The notes beneath the pieces are model-generated. The model was given only the letters and a program-made list of their open reading frames with translations. It had not been told where the DNA came from and ran no database searches. The translations under genes were made by a program, and so were the position numbers. From assembly GCA_035692985.1 (NCBI GenBank), contig DASSHG010000005.1:44237-108236 (forward strand): a DNA stretch of 64,000 nucleotides, given 5' to 3'. Shown piece by piece: positions 15,078 through 24,844 of this stretch. Numbering within the stretch: position 1 is the first letter of the stretch; every line of letters starts with the position of its first letter. Source of the stretch: JARIHC01 sp035692985 (GTDB lineage Bacteria; Patescibacteriota; Saccharimonadia; Saccharimonadales; UBA4665).

Positions 15078-17114
15078 TTAATTAAGATTGGTGACGGTCC
15101 TGAGCCGCATAACGGTTTTCATCAATTCTTTATATTTTAACAGATTTATGTTGTCTTCCAGACAGCTGGCGGCCGCGCCGCGGGCTTCGGCAATCAACCG
15201 GGTATCGCTTAGTTTGGCGATACGCAGGTCAAGGGCACCGTGCTGAGCGGTGCCATAAATCGCGCCCGGTCCGCGGATTTCCAGGTCAAGTTCAGCTAGT
15301 TTAAAACCGTCATTCGAGCTGGTCAAGGCCCGCAAGCGACGGCTGGGCGGCCTGGAGTCGCTCAGTACCAGATAGCAATATGCCTGTTGTCCGCTGCGGC
15401 CGACCCGGCCGCGCAACTGGTGTAACTGGGCCAGGCCAAACCGTTCGGGGCTCTCTATGAGCATGACCGTGGCATTTGGTACGTCAACACCAACCTCTAT
15501 GACCGTGGTTGAGACCAGGATATCCAGCTTATTTTCGACAAATTGCCGCATGATTTTTTGCTTGTCCGCCGGCTTTTGCTGGCCGTGCAGCAGCCCAACG
15601 CGGCGATGCTTAAAGTCATGGCGGCTGATCCGTTCGTATACCTGTTCTACCGATTGGGCGTCAAGCGTTTCCGATTCGCTGATTACCGGGCATACCACGA
15701 ACATCTGGCGGCCGGCCGCCAGCTGCTTATCGATTTTCTTGTACAGCTGGGCCCGCGAGTTGGGCGACACCAGTTCGGTAACCACTGGCTGGCGGCCGGC
15801 CGGCTTCTCCGGCAAAACGGAAACGTCGAGCTCACCGTAAACGGTCAAGGCCAGCGAACGCGGAATCGGCGTAGCAGTCAGGCTCAAAACGTGCGGCATG
15901 CGGCCGGCTTTGGCCATCAGCGCTTTGCGCTGCTCAACGCCGAAACGATGCTGCTCGTCAACGACAATCAAAGCTAATTTATGCATATCCACCTTCTCCT
16001 GGATCAAAGCCTGGGTGCCAATAATAAACTGCGTTTTGCCGCTACTAATCGCCAACCGGGCTTTAGTTTTTTGGTCGCTGCTGAGGCTGCCCACCAGCAG
16101 GCCGACAGCTCCCTCGTAGCCAAGCGTCTCCAACAAGCTGTAAATAGTTTCAGCGTGCTGGCGGGCCAGCAACTCGGTAGGCGCCATGAAAGCGACTTGC
16201 CAGCCCTGGGCTATAGCCATCAGCGCCGCCATCGCCGCTACCACCGTTTTACCGGAGCCGACGTCGCCCTCTAGCAGCCGGTTCATCGGCTCGCCTTTTT
16301 CCAAATCCTTATATATACGCATAACCGCCACCCTCTGCCCGTCGGTCAGCTTAAACGACAGCGATTTGGAAAATTCTACAGCCAGCTGTTCTTTATAGGG
16401 GATTTTGCGGGCATGCTCAGAATGATTTTCCCGCTTGTTCAGCAGGCTAGCCAGACTAAGTTGGAACACCTCTTCGAAACCCAAGCGCCGCCTGGCAGCC
16501 TCTAATTGCTCGCTATCGGCTGGAAAATGCAGCGCCGACAACGCCTCGGCCCGGCTGAGCAGCTTATGAGCCTTGACGAGCCCGGCCGGCAGCGTTTCCG
16601 GCAGTTTAGCTATCAGCGGCAGCACCTGCTTCACGGCCTGCCGGATCTGACGGGAAGACAAGTCTTTGGTCTCCCTGTAGACGGCCAAGATCCGCGCCGT
16701 GTTGACGGGAAACTCGCTGACCGCCTCGACCCGCGGGTTCATGATAGTCAAACGGCGATAACTGAGCTGATACTCGCCGGAAATAAAATAATCCTGACCG
16801 CTCTTGAGGGCAGCGGCCCGGTACGGCTGGTTAAACCAGACTAGACGGACACTGCCGCTGGCATCGCTGGCCACCGCTTCGGTGATATGCAGCCCGCCGC
16901 GGACCCGCCTCCCCTTAGCCTGCTTGATAACCGCCTGGATGGTGACCGGTCCAGGCTTGAGTTTGCTGACAGCCGTCACGCTGGAATAATCATCATAACG
17001 GCGCGGGTAATAATCAATTAAATCGGACACCGTTTTGACGCCCAACACCGCGAACCGCTTAGCCTGCGCCTCGCCCACCCCTTTTAGCTCGCTTACCGGA
17101 CTATTATGAGTCAT
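15078..17114 (-). CDS. recG: ATP-dependent DNA helicase RecG
   Basis: Superfamily 2 helicase that regresses stalled replication forks and branch-migrates Holliday junctions. 678 aa from the ATG at 17114. An N-terminal helix-hairpin-helix-like and OB wedge domain (ELKGVGEAQAKRF, DLIDYYPRRYDD) is followed by Walker A GDVGSGKTVVA, FMAPTELLARQH, the DEQH box in VVDEQHRFGVEQR, SLTATPIPR and TTVIEVGVDVPNA plus QLHQLRGRVGRS. A -10 box TATACT ends 6 nt before this ATG, so the 75-nt longer frame is unlikely and the mRNA is probably leaderless. First gene of recG-hypothetical-rsmD. Confidence 0.96.
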   Translation of the reverse strand: MTHNSPVSELKGVGEAQAKRFAVLGVKTVSDLIDYYPRRYDDYSSVTAVSKLKPGPVTIQAVIKQAKGRRVRGGLHITEAVASDASGSVRLVWFNQPYRAAALKSGQDYFISGEYQLSYRRLTIMNPRVEAVSEFPVNTARILAVYRETKDLSSRQIRQAVKQVLPLIAKLPETLPAGLVKAHKLLSRAEALSALHFPADSEQLEAARRRLGFEEVFQLSLASLLNKRENHSEHARKIPYKEQLAVEFSKSLSFKLTDGQRVAVMRIYKDLEKGEPMNRLLEGDVGSGKTVVAAMAALMAIAQGWQVAFMAPTELLARQHAETIYSLLETLGYEGAVGLLVGSLSSDQKTKARLAISSGKTQFIIGTQALIQEKVDMHKLALIVVDEQHRFGVEQRKALMAKAGRMPHVLSLTATPIPRSLALTVYGELDVSVLPEKPAGRQPVVTELVSPNSRAQLYKKIDKQLAAGRQMFVVCPVISESETLDAQSVEQVYERISRHDFKHRRVGLLHGQQKPADKQKIMRQFVENKLDILVSTTVIEVGVDVPNATVMLIESPERFGLAQLHQLRGRVGRSGQQAYCYLVLSDSRPPSRRLRALTSSNDGFKLAELDLEIRGPGAIYGTAQHGALDLRIAKLSDTRLIAEARGAAASCLEDNINLLKYKELMKTVMRLRTVTNLN

Positions 17115-17120
17115 GTCTCC

Positions 17121-17126
17121 AGTATA
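17121..17126 (-). promoter_or_regulatory. -10 box (TATACT) 6 nt before recG
   Basis: Minus-strand TATACT, then six bases GGAGAC and the ATG at 17114. No clear -35. GGAG is too close to the ATG to be a normal Shine-Dalgarno. Confidence 0.5.
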
Positions 17127-17137
17127 CGAGACTTGGA

Positions 17138-17956
17138 CTAGCGGGCCTTGCGGACCAAAAGGAAAATGCTCGGTCCAAAGTAAACCCACGCCAGCGGCCG
17201 CTGCAGGACATGTTCGGCACCGATCATGACCTGGCGGGGCATCATTTTCTTAAGGCGCACGCTGCGCAGATTAGACACCGATAATACCGCGCCGGCATGT
17301 AGACCCGCGTGCTCCAATTGGCGGAGTACGGTATACGGATTATGATTCACGAAAGGTATTTCTTCGGCCCGCTTATTAGTTTCTGAGCGGATATCAACCG
17401 GCTTGACCGGCATATGCTCCCGACGAGCCAGATGCTTTAGGCGATTGCGCATATGCAAATAATTGGCTACTTCGATGATGGCTATGCCGTCGGGGCTGAG
17501 TACCCGGGCTATTTCATCGAACTCCGCGCTCGGATCCGGCAGATGGTGCATAACGCGGATCATTGTCACTAAATCGATGCTGCCATCAGCAAACCGCAAA
17601 TCGTCGGCCTGCATTAATTTGCGATCGATCTCGGGGTGGCTTTTCAGGAAATCTTTGGCAATATCCAGCTGCTGCTGGCTCGGTTCGGCTAGCGTAACCT
17701 TATCGGCATACTGCTCCAGCAGTAAACATAACCGGCCGTAACCGCCGCCAATATCAACCGCCGTTTTAAAATGCTTGCCTTTCAGCAGCTTGCGGATAGC
17801 AATTTCTTCGGCGGCATGCTCATACTCCCGTCCCTGCCAGTACTTACGGTAATTATGGTGCGGGTCATTATACTGGTCGGCCTTGCGCTTACTTTTGCGG
17901 CGCGACTTATCGGCCGGCCGCGGTTTGGATGAGGTTTGCTTGGCTGTTTTGGACAT
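17138..17956 (-). CDS. Class I SAM-dependent methyltransferase
   Basis: Predicted methyltransferase, 272 aa. Lys/Arg-rich N-terminus (first ~30 residues), then the Rossmann SAM site AVDIGGGYGRLCLLLEQY (motif I), VTLAEPSQQQLD (acidic ribose-binding residue), a motif in MQADDLRFADGSIDLVTMIRVMHHL and IIEVANYLHMRN. Similar to UbiE/Methyltransf_11 type enzymes acting on small molecules or lipids; the acceptor cannot be predicted. Good ribosome site AAGGAG 5 nt before the ATG. The gene is 24 nt upstream of recG on the same strand. Confidence 0.85.
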   Translation of the reverse strand: MSKTAKQTSSKPRPADKSRRKSKRKADQYNDPHHNYRKYWQGREYEHAAEEIAIRKLLKGKHFKTAVDIGGGYGRLCLLLEQYADKVTLAEPSQQQLDIAKDFLKSHPEIDRKLMQADDLRFADGSIDLVTMIRVMHHLPDPSAEFDEIARVLSPDGIAIIEVANYLHMRNRLKHLARREHMPVKPVDIRSETNKRAEEIPFVNHNPYTVLRQLEHAGLHAGAVLSVSNLRSVRLKKMMPRQVMIGAEHVLQRPLAWVYFGPSIFLLVRKAR

Positions 17957-17987
17957 AAATTCTCCTTAGTATAGCAATCCGCGGCAA

Positions 17988-19220
17988 TTATCCAACCTCA
18001 ACGACGGCAAAACTGTTTTTCCCTTTTTTAAGCAGATTGCTGCCTTTTTGAAAATGGCTGTCAGAGCCAGACTCTGGCAAGACTTTTTTGCCGTTTATAT
18101 ATATCGCTCCGGAACCGATAAAACGCGTCGCTTCGGTGTTGGATTGAGCCAAACCGGCTTTAACCAGGGTCTTGGCCAAGTCGGCTTCGGCTGATACTAC
18201 CGGCAGCTCCTGGCGTAGAACAACTACTTCATCTTCTTTAAGTTCCAGGAATTGACCGGCTCCAAACAGCACTTCGCTGGCACGTTTGACGTTGTCTGCC
18301 TGGGCTTGGCCATGGACTAATTTGGTGGCTTCATAGGCCAGAGTTTTTTGGGCCACCCGGCCGCCCCGGTCAGCCTGGAACTCTTTTATTACGCGGTCAA
18401 TAGCCGGCTTATCCAGCTCTGTAAATATCTTCAGATAAGACTCCACGCCCTCGTCATCGGCATTCAGCCAAAACTGGTAAAACTTATAGGGGCTGGTTTT
18501 AGCCGGATCAAGCCAGACGGCTCCACCCTCGCTCTTGCCAAATTTTTTCCCTGTTGCTTTATCCACAATAAGAGGACAGGTCAGCACGTGGACTTCCTGG
18601 CCGGCCACTCGTCTCACCAGGTCAACCCCCGACAAGCCGTTGCCCCATTGGTCGGCACCGGCTAGTTGCAGTGTTACGCCGTGATCCTGATACAAGCACA
18701 AAAAGTCATATCCTTGCAACAGCGTATAGCTAAACTCCGTGTAGCTGATACCAGCCCCGCTGCCGCCCATGCGCTTGGCTATGTAATCGCGTTGTACCAG
18801 CGGCGTCATACTAAAGTGCTTGCCGACATCGCGCAAGAACTCCAAAGCATTCATCTTGCTAAACCAGTCCAGGTTATTAACTATTTTGATTTTGTCGCCG
18901 AATAACTTCTCAATCTGGCGCTGGACAGCCTGCACGTTAGCGGTTATAGCATCAGTTGATTGTAACTGGCGCTCGGTGTCTTTGCCGCCCGGATCACCGA
19001 TTAGACTAGTGGCGCCGCCGGCCAGGATTACGGCTTGGTAACCGTGGCGGATAAAACACTTATTCATCATTAAAACTGCCAGATTGCCGATGGTCAGTGA
19101 ATCGTCGCTGGCATCGTAGCCGGTGTAAAAAGTTGTCGGATTATCGTTAAGTTGGCTCAGATCGGATAGCGTAGTCTGGTTAACAAAACCGCGCCAGGTG
19201 AGCTCTTCGGAAAGCGTCAT
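17988..19220 (-). CDS. tyrS: Tyrosyl-tRNA synthetase
   Basis: Class I synthetase charging tRNA-Tyr, 410 aa. YTGYDASDDSLTIGNLAVLM contains the HIGH-equivalent (here LTIGN), TSLIGDPGGKDTER and LQGYDFLCLYQDHGVTLQLAGADQWGNG carry the tyrosine-binding residues, and KFGKSEGGAVWLD is the KMSKS equivalent (KFGKS). The C-terminal ~65 residues form an S4-like RNA-binding domain. TATAAT ends 6 nt before the ATG, so the mRNA is probably leaderless; no T-box leader can therefore exist. Confidence 0.96.
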   Translation of the reverse strand: MTLSEELTWRGFVNQTTLSDLSQLNDNPTTFYTGYDASDDSLTIGNLAVLMMNKCFIRHGYQAVILAGGATSLIGDPGGKDTERQLQSTDAITANVQAVQRQIEKLFGDKIKIVNNLDWFSKMNALEFLRDVGKHFSMTPLVQRDYIAKRMGGSGAGISYTEFSYTLLQGYDFLCLYQDHGVTLQLAGADQWGNGLSGVDLVRRVAGQEVHVLTCPLIVDKATGKKFGKSEGGAVWLDPAKTSPYKFYQFWLNADDEGVESYLKIFTELDKPAIDRVIKEFQADRGGRVAQKTLAYEATKLVHGQAQADNVKRASEVLFGAGQFLELKEDEVVVLRQELPVVSAEADLAKTLVKAGLAQSNTEATRFIGSGAIYINGKKVLPESGSDSHFQKGSNLLKKGKNSFAVVEVG

Positions 19221-19226
19221 AGGCTA

Positions 19227-19232
19227 ATTATA
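19227..19232 (-). promoter_or_regulatory. -10 box (TATAAT) 6 nt before tyrS
   Basis: Perfect TATAAT on the minus strand, six bases, ATG at 19220. The -35 region is weak. Confidence 0.6.
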
Positions 19233-19312
19233 GCTTACCTGCCAGAGGTTCACCAAGCTGAGTCGAAGCTGAAACCAGCCGTTAAAAATATAAGCCTTTT
19301 CCCTGCGGCTTT

Positions 19313-19321
19313 TGCTATAAT
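19313..19321 (+). promoter_or_regulatory. Extended -10 promoter of the penicillin-binding protein gene
   Basis: TGCTATAAT, an extended -10 element with a perfect hexamer, 43 nt upstream of the ATG at 19365. No good -35. Confidence 0.55.
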
Positions 19322-19364
19322 GGGCAGGAAACATTTGCCATAAGGGAGATCATAAACACTTGAC

Positions 19365-22331
19365 ATGAGCCCACGACGCAGCCGCCGCCCTCGAAATAGT
19401 CTTACCACTAAGAGTGGTAAGACCCTACCTCTGAACCGCTCGTTGAGCGACCGTGTCAAAGCTGCCCGAGCGGCCCGTGCCGCCGACCGCGCTACCTATC
19501 TCAGCACGCTGCCAAAGGGCCGGCTAAAACGCCTGGCTTACCGTCTGCAGCCTAAACACCTGGCTGCTTACTGGTTTAGCCGTGAAGGCGGCATCATGGC
19601 CCTGAAGGTCATCGGCGTAGCCATAGTAGTGGGATTCTTTTTGACTATCGGGTTGTTCGCTTACTTCCGCAAGGATTTACCGAAAATTAAAGATATTGCC
19701 GGCGATAATCTGGGCGGCAGCATAACTTATTACGACCGCACCGGCCAGACAGTATTATGGCAGGATTACAACGCCGTTAAGCGCATACCGGTCAAGAGCG
19801 ACCAAATCTCGCCGTATATGAAAGACGCCACCGTCGCAGTGGAAGATAAAGATTTCTATAAGCACGGCGCGTTCGACGTCCGCGGCATTATGCGTGCCGG
19901 TGTCCACGACGTATTCGGTGGCGGCGGCGGATCGGTGCAGGGCGGCTCGACAATCACCCAGCAGCTGGTCAAGCTGAATGAGAACTGGACCACCAACCGC
20001 ACCGTAACCCGCAAAGTCAAGGAGTTAATCCTGGCTACCGAACTGGAGCGTGAATATTCCAAGAATGACATTTTGACCGGCTACCTGAACATCGCGCCGT
20101 ACGGCGGCGTGGAATACGGCGTGGAAAGCGCGTCGCGGGATTATTTCCAGACCGATGCCAAAGACCTTACCCTGGCGCAAGCCAGCATGCTGTCGGCTAT
20201 TCCCCAGGCGCCCAGCTATTATTCGCCATATGCCAGCAACCAATTCAATCCGTCGGTTACCGATAACACCTTCAACCGGGCGGCATTAATTAACCGCCAG
20301 CACTATATTTTGGACCAGATGGTAATCCAGGGCTATATCACCAAGCAACAGGCTGACGCAGCCAAACAGGTTGATGTCCTGGCACAAATTCATCAGCAAG
20401 CTCCGAAGTATCAAGGTATCAAGGCGCCGTACTTTGTCCTGGCAGCCAAACAGGAGCTGGAACAAACTTACGGCGCGGCAACTGTCCAGCGCGGGGGCTG
20501 GCAGGTTATAACTACCTTGAACATGGATCTGCAAAATAAGGCCGAACAGCTGGTACAGGCTAATATTCCCAATGTCGGCCGCTATGGGGCGGACGAGGAG
20601 GCGCTCACCGCCGAGGATGTTCCGACAGGCCAGATGATGGCCCTTGTGGGAGGCACTGATTTTAGTAACGCCGACCACGGGCAGAACAACTACGGTGCCG
20701 GCATCCTGATACCGCCTGGCTCCAGCTTTAAACCGTACGATTACACGACGCTTATTAATAACAATAATAACGTCGGGGCCGGTTCGGTGCTCTATGACAC
20801 GCAAACCACCCTGCCCGGCTATCCGTGTACTAATAAGGGGTTGCCGCCGCCCAAGGGCCAAGGCAACTGTCTGCAAGATTACGACTTCAAATATCCCGGC
20901 CCGTTGACACTGCGCTACGCCCTAGGCGGCTCGCGTAACGTACCGGCGGTCAAATCCATGCTGGAAGCCGTGCCGGGCGATAAAAGTCCCTATACCAAGT
21001 CGGTCAACAAGGTTATCAGCACCGCTTCGGCCATGATGGATAATACCTATGACAATGCTAAAAAAATTAAACCCTATAACTGTTATTCCGATGCCGCGTT
21101 GACTAAAACCACTCAATGTTATGGTGCTTCGGCCATTGGTGACGGCGCCTACCTGCACCTGGATGACCACGTCAATGGCTTGGCCACGCTCGGGCGTATG
21201 GGCAAAGCGATACCCCGTACTTACATACTGAAGATCACGGATGCCGCCGGCAAGAACGTTTACCAATGGAAGCAACCGGTTGGCAAGCAGGTCGTGAAGC
21301 AAGATTCCGCTTATATCGTTAACAGCATGGCAAGCGACCCCAGAGCCAGTTATCTGCCAGGCAGCTGTTCGGCGACTACCTGCACGTCACTGCGTGGCGG
21401 CGGTTATAAGTTCCAGCGCTATAATGGCTGGGATTTCGCCGTCAAAACCGGTACCACCAACAACGGTTATGACGGTCTGATGACCAGCTGGTCCAGCAAG
21501 TACGCCGTCGTTTCCTGGGTAGGCAACCATACTAGGAACGTTGAGCTCAACACTTCCATGGAGTACCTGACCGAGCCGCTCACCCGCTCCTTGATGGAAT
21601 ACGCCCACCAAAATCTGAAGCCGAATAATTGGGTGCAGCCTAAAGACATTAAAGAAGCTTCGGCGTATGTGGTCAGAAACCACATCCACTACGGCGACCA
21701 GGAGCCCAGCCCGTCAACAGACCTTTATCCGTCATGGTATGTCGGCGGCGGCAGCACCGGCAAGAGCACGGCTGCCACTATCGACAAAGTGTCCGGCAAG
21801 CTAGCCACCAGCTGCACACCGTCCGCGGCCAAAGAGTACGTCTATAATGCCAATGTCGCTTCCTGGAACATCGACATCTTCAAAGGCGGTATCCAGAACA
21901 TCGGCAGCGGCAGCAGCAGTGCCAAGAGCAGCAGTAGCGCTTCGGCTAGCGACAATGTGCACAACTGTAACGACAGTTCACCGACAGTCACCTTAACGGC
22001 GCCGTCCAATTGTACCGCCGGTTCGTCTTGCACGATTACTGCTACCGTTACGCAAGGTACTCATCCTCTCAATGATCCCCAGTACCCATATCCCGGCACT
22101 GTTACTTTCGCGCTCAACGGCCATACCCTACGCAGCTCCCGCGTAACAAACTCCCCGAGCACAATTTCTTTCACTTACTCATCGCCGTCGTCAATAAGCG
22201 GTACCCTGACGGTCACGGTTACGGACAGTGTGCTATACAGCGCTAGCCAGAGTACCCCATTCAGTTATACTGTACCGCCACCTACACCAACGCCAACTAC
22301 GCCAGACCAGAGTACCGGCCAAGGCAATTAA
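19365..22331 (+). CDS. Class A penicillin-binding protein (bifunctional transglycosylase/transpeptidase)
   Basis: Cell-wall synthase that polymerises and cross-links peptidoglycan outside the membrane. 988 aa: a basic cytoplasmic tail (1-75), one membrane anchor (about 78-100), a GT51 domain with VAVEDKDFYKHGAFD and GGSTITQQLVKL, and a transpeptidase domain with SSFK as the nucleophile motif, GSRN as the SxN motif and KTGTTN. A Ser-rich linker then leads to an Ig-like beta domain (about 880-970) and a Pro/Thr tail PPPTPTPTT. All catalytic motifs are intact. It is alone on the plus strand between tyrS and radA. Start as given; a GGGAGA lies 15 nt upstream, which is far for a ribosome site. Confidence 0.95.
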   Translation: MSPRRSRRPRNSLTTKSGKTLPLNRSLSDRVKAARAARAADRATYLSTLPKGRLKRLAYRLQPKHLAAYWFSREGGIMALKVIGVAIVVGFFLTIGLFAYFRKDLPKIKDIAGDNLGGSITYYDRTGQTVLWQDYNAVKRIPVKSDQISPYMKDATVAVEDKDFYKHGAFDVRGIMRAGVHDVFGGGGGSVQGGSTITQQLVKLNENWTTNRTVTRKVKELILATELEREYSKNDILTGYLNIAPYGGVEYGVESASRDYFQTDAKDLTLAQASMLSAIPQAPSYYSPYASNQFNPSVTDNTFNRAALINRQHYILDQMVIQGYITKQQADAAKQVDVLAQIHQQAPKYQGIKAPYFVLAAKQELEQTYGAATVQRGGWQVITTLNMDLQNKAEQLVQANIPNVGRYGADEEALTAEDVPTGQMMALVGGTDFSNADHGQNNYGAGILIPPGSSFKPYDYTTLINNNNNVGAGSVLYDTQTTLPGYPCTNKGLPPPKGQGNCLQDYDFKYPGPLTLRYALGGSRNVPAVKSMLEAVPGDKSPYTKSVNKVISTASAMMDNTYDNAKKIKPYNCYSDAALTKTTQCYGASAIGDGAYLHLDDHVNGLATLGRMGKAIPRTYILKITDAAGKNVYQWKQPVGKQVVKQDSAYIVNSMASDPRASYLPGSCSATTCTSLRGGGYKFQRYNGWDFAVKTGTTNNGYDGLMTSWSSKYAVVSWVGNHTRNVELNTSMEYLTEPLTRSLMEYAHQNLKPNNWVQPKDIKEASAYVVRNHIHYGDQEPSPSTDLYPSWYVGGGSTGKSTAATIDKVSGKLATSCTPSAAKEYVYNANVASWNIDIFKGGIQNIGSGSSSAKSSSSASASDNVHNCNDSSPTVTLTAPSNCTAGSSCTITATVTQGTHPLNDPQYPYPGTVTFALNGHTLRSSRVTNSPSTISFTYSSPSSISGTLTVTVTDSVLYSASQSTPFSYTVPPPTPTPTTPDQSTGQGN

Positions 22332-22340
22332 CCCTACTTT

Positions 22341-23690
22341 TTAGTCTTTTTCTAAGAATTGGTTGAGAGCGGCGCGGACATCTTTGACAGCATAGAGCCC
22401 GGCCAGTTTTTTGGCTGATTTCTGAGCGGGACCGATAGCGCCCTGGAAGCCCAGCTTTTTAGCCTCGGCCAGCCGTTTTTCAGCATATGGCACATGACGG
22501 ATTTCGCCCGACAGGCCAACCTCGCCAAACACTACGGCATCTTTTTTGAGCTGAAGACCTTTGGCGGCAGAGCCAATCGCCAGACAGACCGCCAAATCGG
22601 CCGCTGGCTCGCGGATCTGGATACCGCCGACGATATTGATATAAATGTCGTGTTCGGCCAATTTTAGTTTTGTCCGGCGCTCCAGCATAGCTACCAGCAG
22701 GTTAAGACGGTTGAGATCGAAGCCGCTGGCCGTACGTTTGGGATAGCCGTAACTGGTCCGATTGACCAGGGCCTGGACTTCTACCAGAACCGGCCGGGTG
22801 CCTTCCAGAGCGGCCAGCACGACCGAGCCGTCGCTGGCCTGCCGCTCAGCCAGCAGCGCAGCCGACGGGTTGTCCACCGGCTGCAAACCCTCTTCGACCA
22901 TTTCGAAAATTCCCGCCTCGTTAGTGGAGCCAAAACGGTTTTTGACCGCCCTAAGAACCTTAAAACCGCCGTAGCGGTCACCTTCCAGCTGTAAAACTAC
23001 GTCAACTACGTGCTCTAACACTTTAGGGCCGGCTATAGAGCCTTCCTTTGTAACGTGGCCCACGAGCAGCAGTGCGGTGTTGGATTGTTTGGCAGCCAAT
23101 GTTAGCATGCGGGTGCTATTGGTGATTTGCGGGATGCTGCCAGCGGCGGAAGCTACGGCAGTGCAGCTAACGGTTTGAATGGAGTCGACGACAACCAACT
23201 GGTATTTACCGGCGGCGATGGTGGCAGCGATGTCATCCGCCGAGTTGCTGGTGGCCAGTTGCAGGTCGGAACGCAATGTACCGAGCCGCTTGGCCCGCAG
23301 CCCGATCTGATGGGCTGATTCCTCACCGCTGACATACAGGACTGGCGCTTTGGCGGCCACGGCGTAGGCCAGCTGTAAAAGAAGAGTACTCTTGCCGATG
23401 CCCGGCTGGCCAGCCAGCAGGTTGACACTGCCGGCCACGAGGCCGCCGCCAAACACGGCGTCAATCTCCGGCGTGCCGCTGGCCAGCCGGCGCCGGTCGC
23501 TTTTGACCGATTGGCCAACCGATTGCGGACGCAGTACCCGGCCGGCAGCCACGCTGCCCGCTACCACATCAGCGGCTAGTTCTTCCTGCAACGTGTTCCA
23601 TTCGCCGCATTGCAGGCATTTACCGCTCCAGCTGCTAGCCACGGCGCCGCAGTTACTACAAACATAGCGGCTGGACGGTTTTTTAGCCAT
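22341..23690 (-). CDS. radA: DNA repair protein RadA
   Basis: RecA-related branch-migration helicase of recombination. 449 aa. N-terminal zinc finger C-x2-C...C-x2-C (CSNCGAVASSWSGKCLQCGEWN), Walker A GQPGIGKSTLL, Walker B VVVDSIQT, the RadA-specific KNRFG motif and a C-terminal Lon-like domain (VVGGIQIREPAADLAVCLAI, GEVGLSGEIRHV). Start at 23690 has GAGGGA 8 nt upstream. Convergent with the penicillin-binding protein gene, only 9 nt between stops. Confidence 0.96.
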   Translation of the reverse strand: MAKKPSSRYVCSNCGAVASSWSGKCLQCGEWNTLQEELAADVVAGSVAAGRVLRPQSVGQSVKSDRRRLASGTPEIDAVFGGGLVAGSVNLLAGQPGIGKSTLLLQLAYAVAAKAPVLYVSGEESAHQIGLRAKRLGTLRSDLQLATSNSADDIAATIAAGKYQLVVVDSIQTVSCTAVASAAGSIPQITNSTRMLTLAAKQSNTALLLVGHVTKEGSIAGPKVLEHVVDVVLQLEGDRYGGFKVLRAVKNRFGSTNEAGIFEMVEEGLQPVDNPSAALLAERQASDGSVVLAALEGTRPVLVEVQALVNRTSYGYPKRTASGFDLNRLNLLVAMLERRTKLKLAEHDIYINIVGGIQIREPAADLAVCLAIGSAAKGLQLKKDAVVFGEVGLSGEIRHVPYAEKRLAEAKKLGFQGAIGPAQKSAKKLAGLYAVKDVRAALNQFLEKD

Positions 23691-23779
23691 CAATTCGTTC
23701 CCTCGCTCTAGTCATTACCTAAAGTGTAACATCCTCCAGGCTGACCAAACCGCTCAAAATACTTATTTAATGAAATTTT

Positions 23780-24844
23780 TTAATGAGAGGCGTGGCTCCG
23801 GGACGTTAGCCGCGTATCCAGCGCCTTGTCGAGCGTTGTCAGCTCGCTGGCAATGGCGTTGCGCGCCGCCACCAGCTGGTTGTATTGATTAATAAGGCTC
23901 TTGAGGGCAGCAACGCCGCTATTGTAATCATTAACTTGCGCGTTGTAGGCCGGGATGCGCGCATTATACTCGCCCGTCTGGCCGGCTGCCAGCAGAGCCT
24001 TTAGCTGGCTCTGCGCCGCGCTGAGCTGGTCTTGCTGAGCCTGCAAAGCGGACTGCTGGGCGTCAATCTGAGTCTTCATAGCCGCCAGCTGCTGATCATC
24101 CTGGCTGATTTTTCCCTGGCGTGCCGAGAAAGCCTGCTCGTACTGCCGGCTATAATTTACTATCGCCGCGCGATTTGTAAAATATTGCTTATAGTAGGTT
24201 TCCAGCGCCGGCGGCAAACCAGCAACCTCGGTGCCAAAAGTCGAGTGCATTTCATCAAGTACGGCCGTCGGCTCATCTTTCTGGTACAGCTTAATTTCAT
24301 CTTTGACACGCTGGTCGGTAAGTCCGTGCTGATAATAATCCTCTAACAAGCCGTTGACCCGTCGTTTCTCCGTGCCGCTTAACCGGCCATAAATAGCATG
24401 CAGGTCTTCATGCGCGGCAGTCACCTGCGACACCCCCTGCAGTTCCGGATCTTTAACGTTATAAATGTAGATACCGTTCTCGACCGGATGGTAGCAGCCC
24501 AGCACGATGGTATCCTCGTTTTCCGGACAATGCTGCCGGAAACTATCCACCGCGGATAGTACCTCAGGCTTATTCAGATAAAAAAGATGTCTGGCGTACG
24601 GCGTCATAGTTGTTTGGCTGGCCAGTTGCTGAACAGCGGCCGGCGGCTGGTAACCGCGCAAGCGCCACCAGTCGCTTATGGACTGGCGGTTCGTGACCAG
24701 CAACCCAACCGCGGCAATACCCAGAACCAGGCCGCTAGCGGCCAACAGCCGGCCTTTTCTGGAAGCCGGCCGTGGAGAGCGGGGCGGTTTTGGTGGCGAA
24801 GGTAAGGCGCTAGTCAGGCGCTGTCTATTCGTTAACGGTGGCAT
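23780..24844 (-). CDS. Membrane-anchored putative zinc metallopeptidase with coiled-coil tail
   Basis: 354 aa. A Pro/Arg-rich cytoplasmic N-terminus, one membrane helix (about residues 32-50), then an outer domain with HEDLH in VTAAHEDLHAIYGRL, an HExxH zinc motif, and DEMHSTFGTE about 60 residues later that could give the third ligand. The last ~120 residues are a Gln/Ala-rich coiled coil (IDAQQSALQAQQDQLSAAQ). The combination suggests a cell-surface peptidase; the family is not recognised. Its start overlaps the clpC 3' end by 20 nt, so it is probably co-transcribed with clpC and under the same CIRCE element. Confidence 0.6.
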   Translation of the reverse strand: MPPLTNRQRLTSALPSPPKPPRSPRPASRKGRLLAASGLVLGIAAVGLLVTNRQSISDWWRLRGYQPPAAVQQLASQTTMTPYARHLFYLNKPEVLSAVDSFRQHCPENEDTIVLGCYHPVENGIYIYNVKDPELQGVSQVTAAHEDLHAIYGRLSGTEKRRVNGLLEDYYQHGLTDQRVKDEIKLYQKDEPTAVLDEMHSTFGTEVAGLPPALETYYKQYFTNRAAIVNYSRQYEQAFSARQGKISQDDQQLAAMKTQIDAQQSALQAQQDQLSAAQSQLKALLAAGQTGEYNARIPAYNAQVNDYNSGVAALKSLINQYNQLVAARNAIASELTTLDKALDTRLTSRSHASH

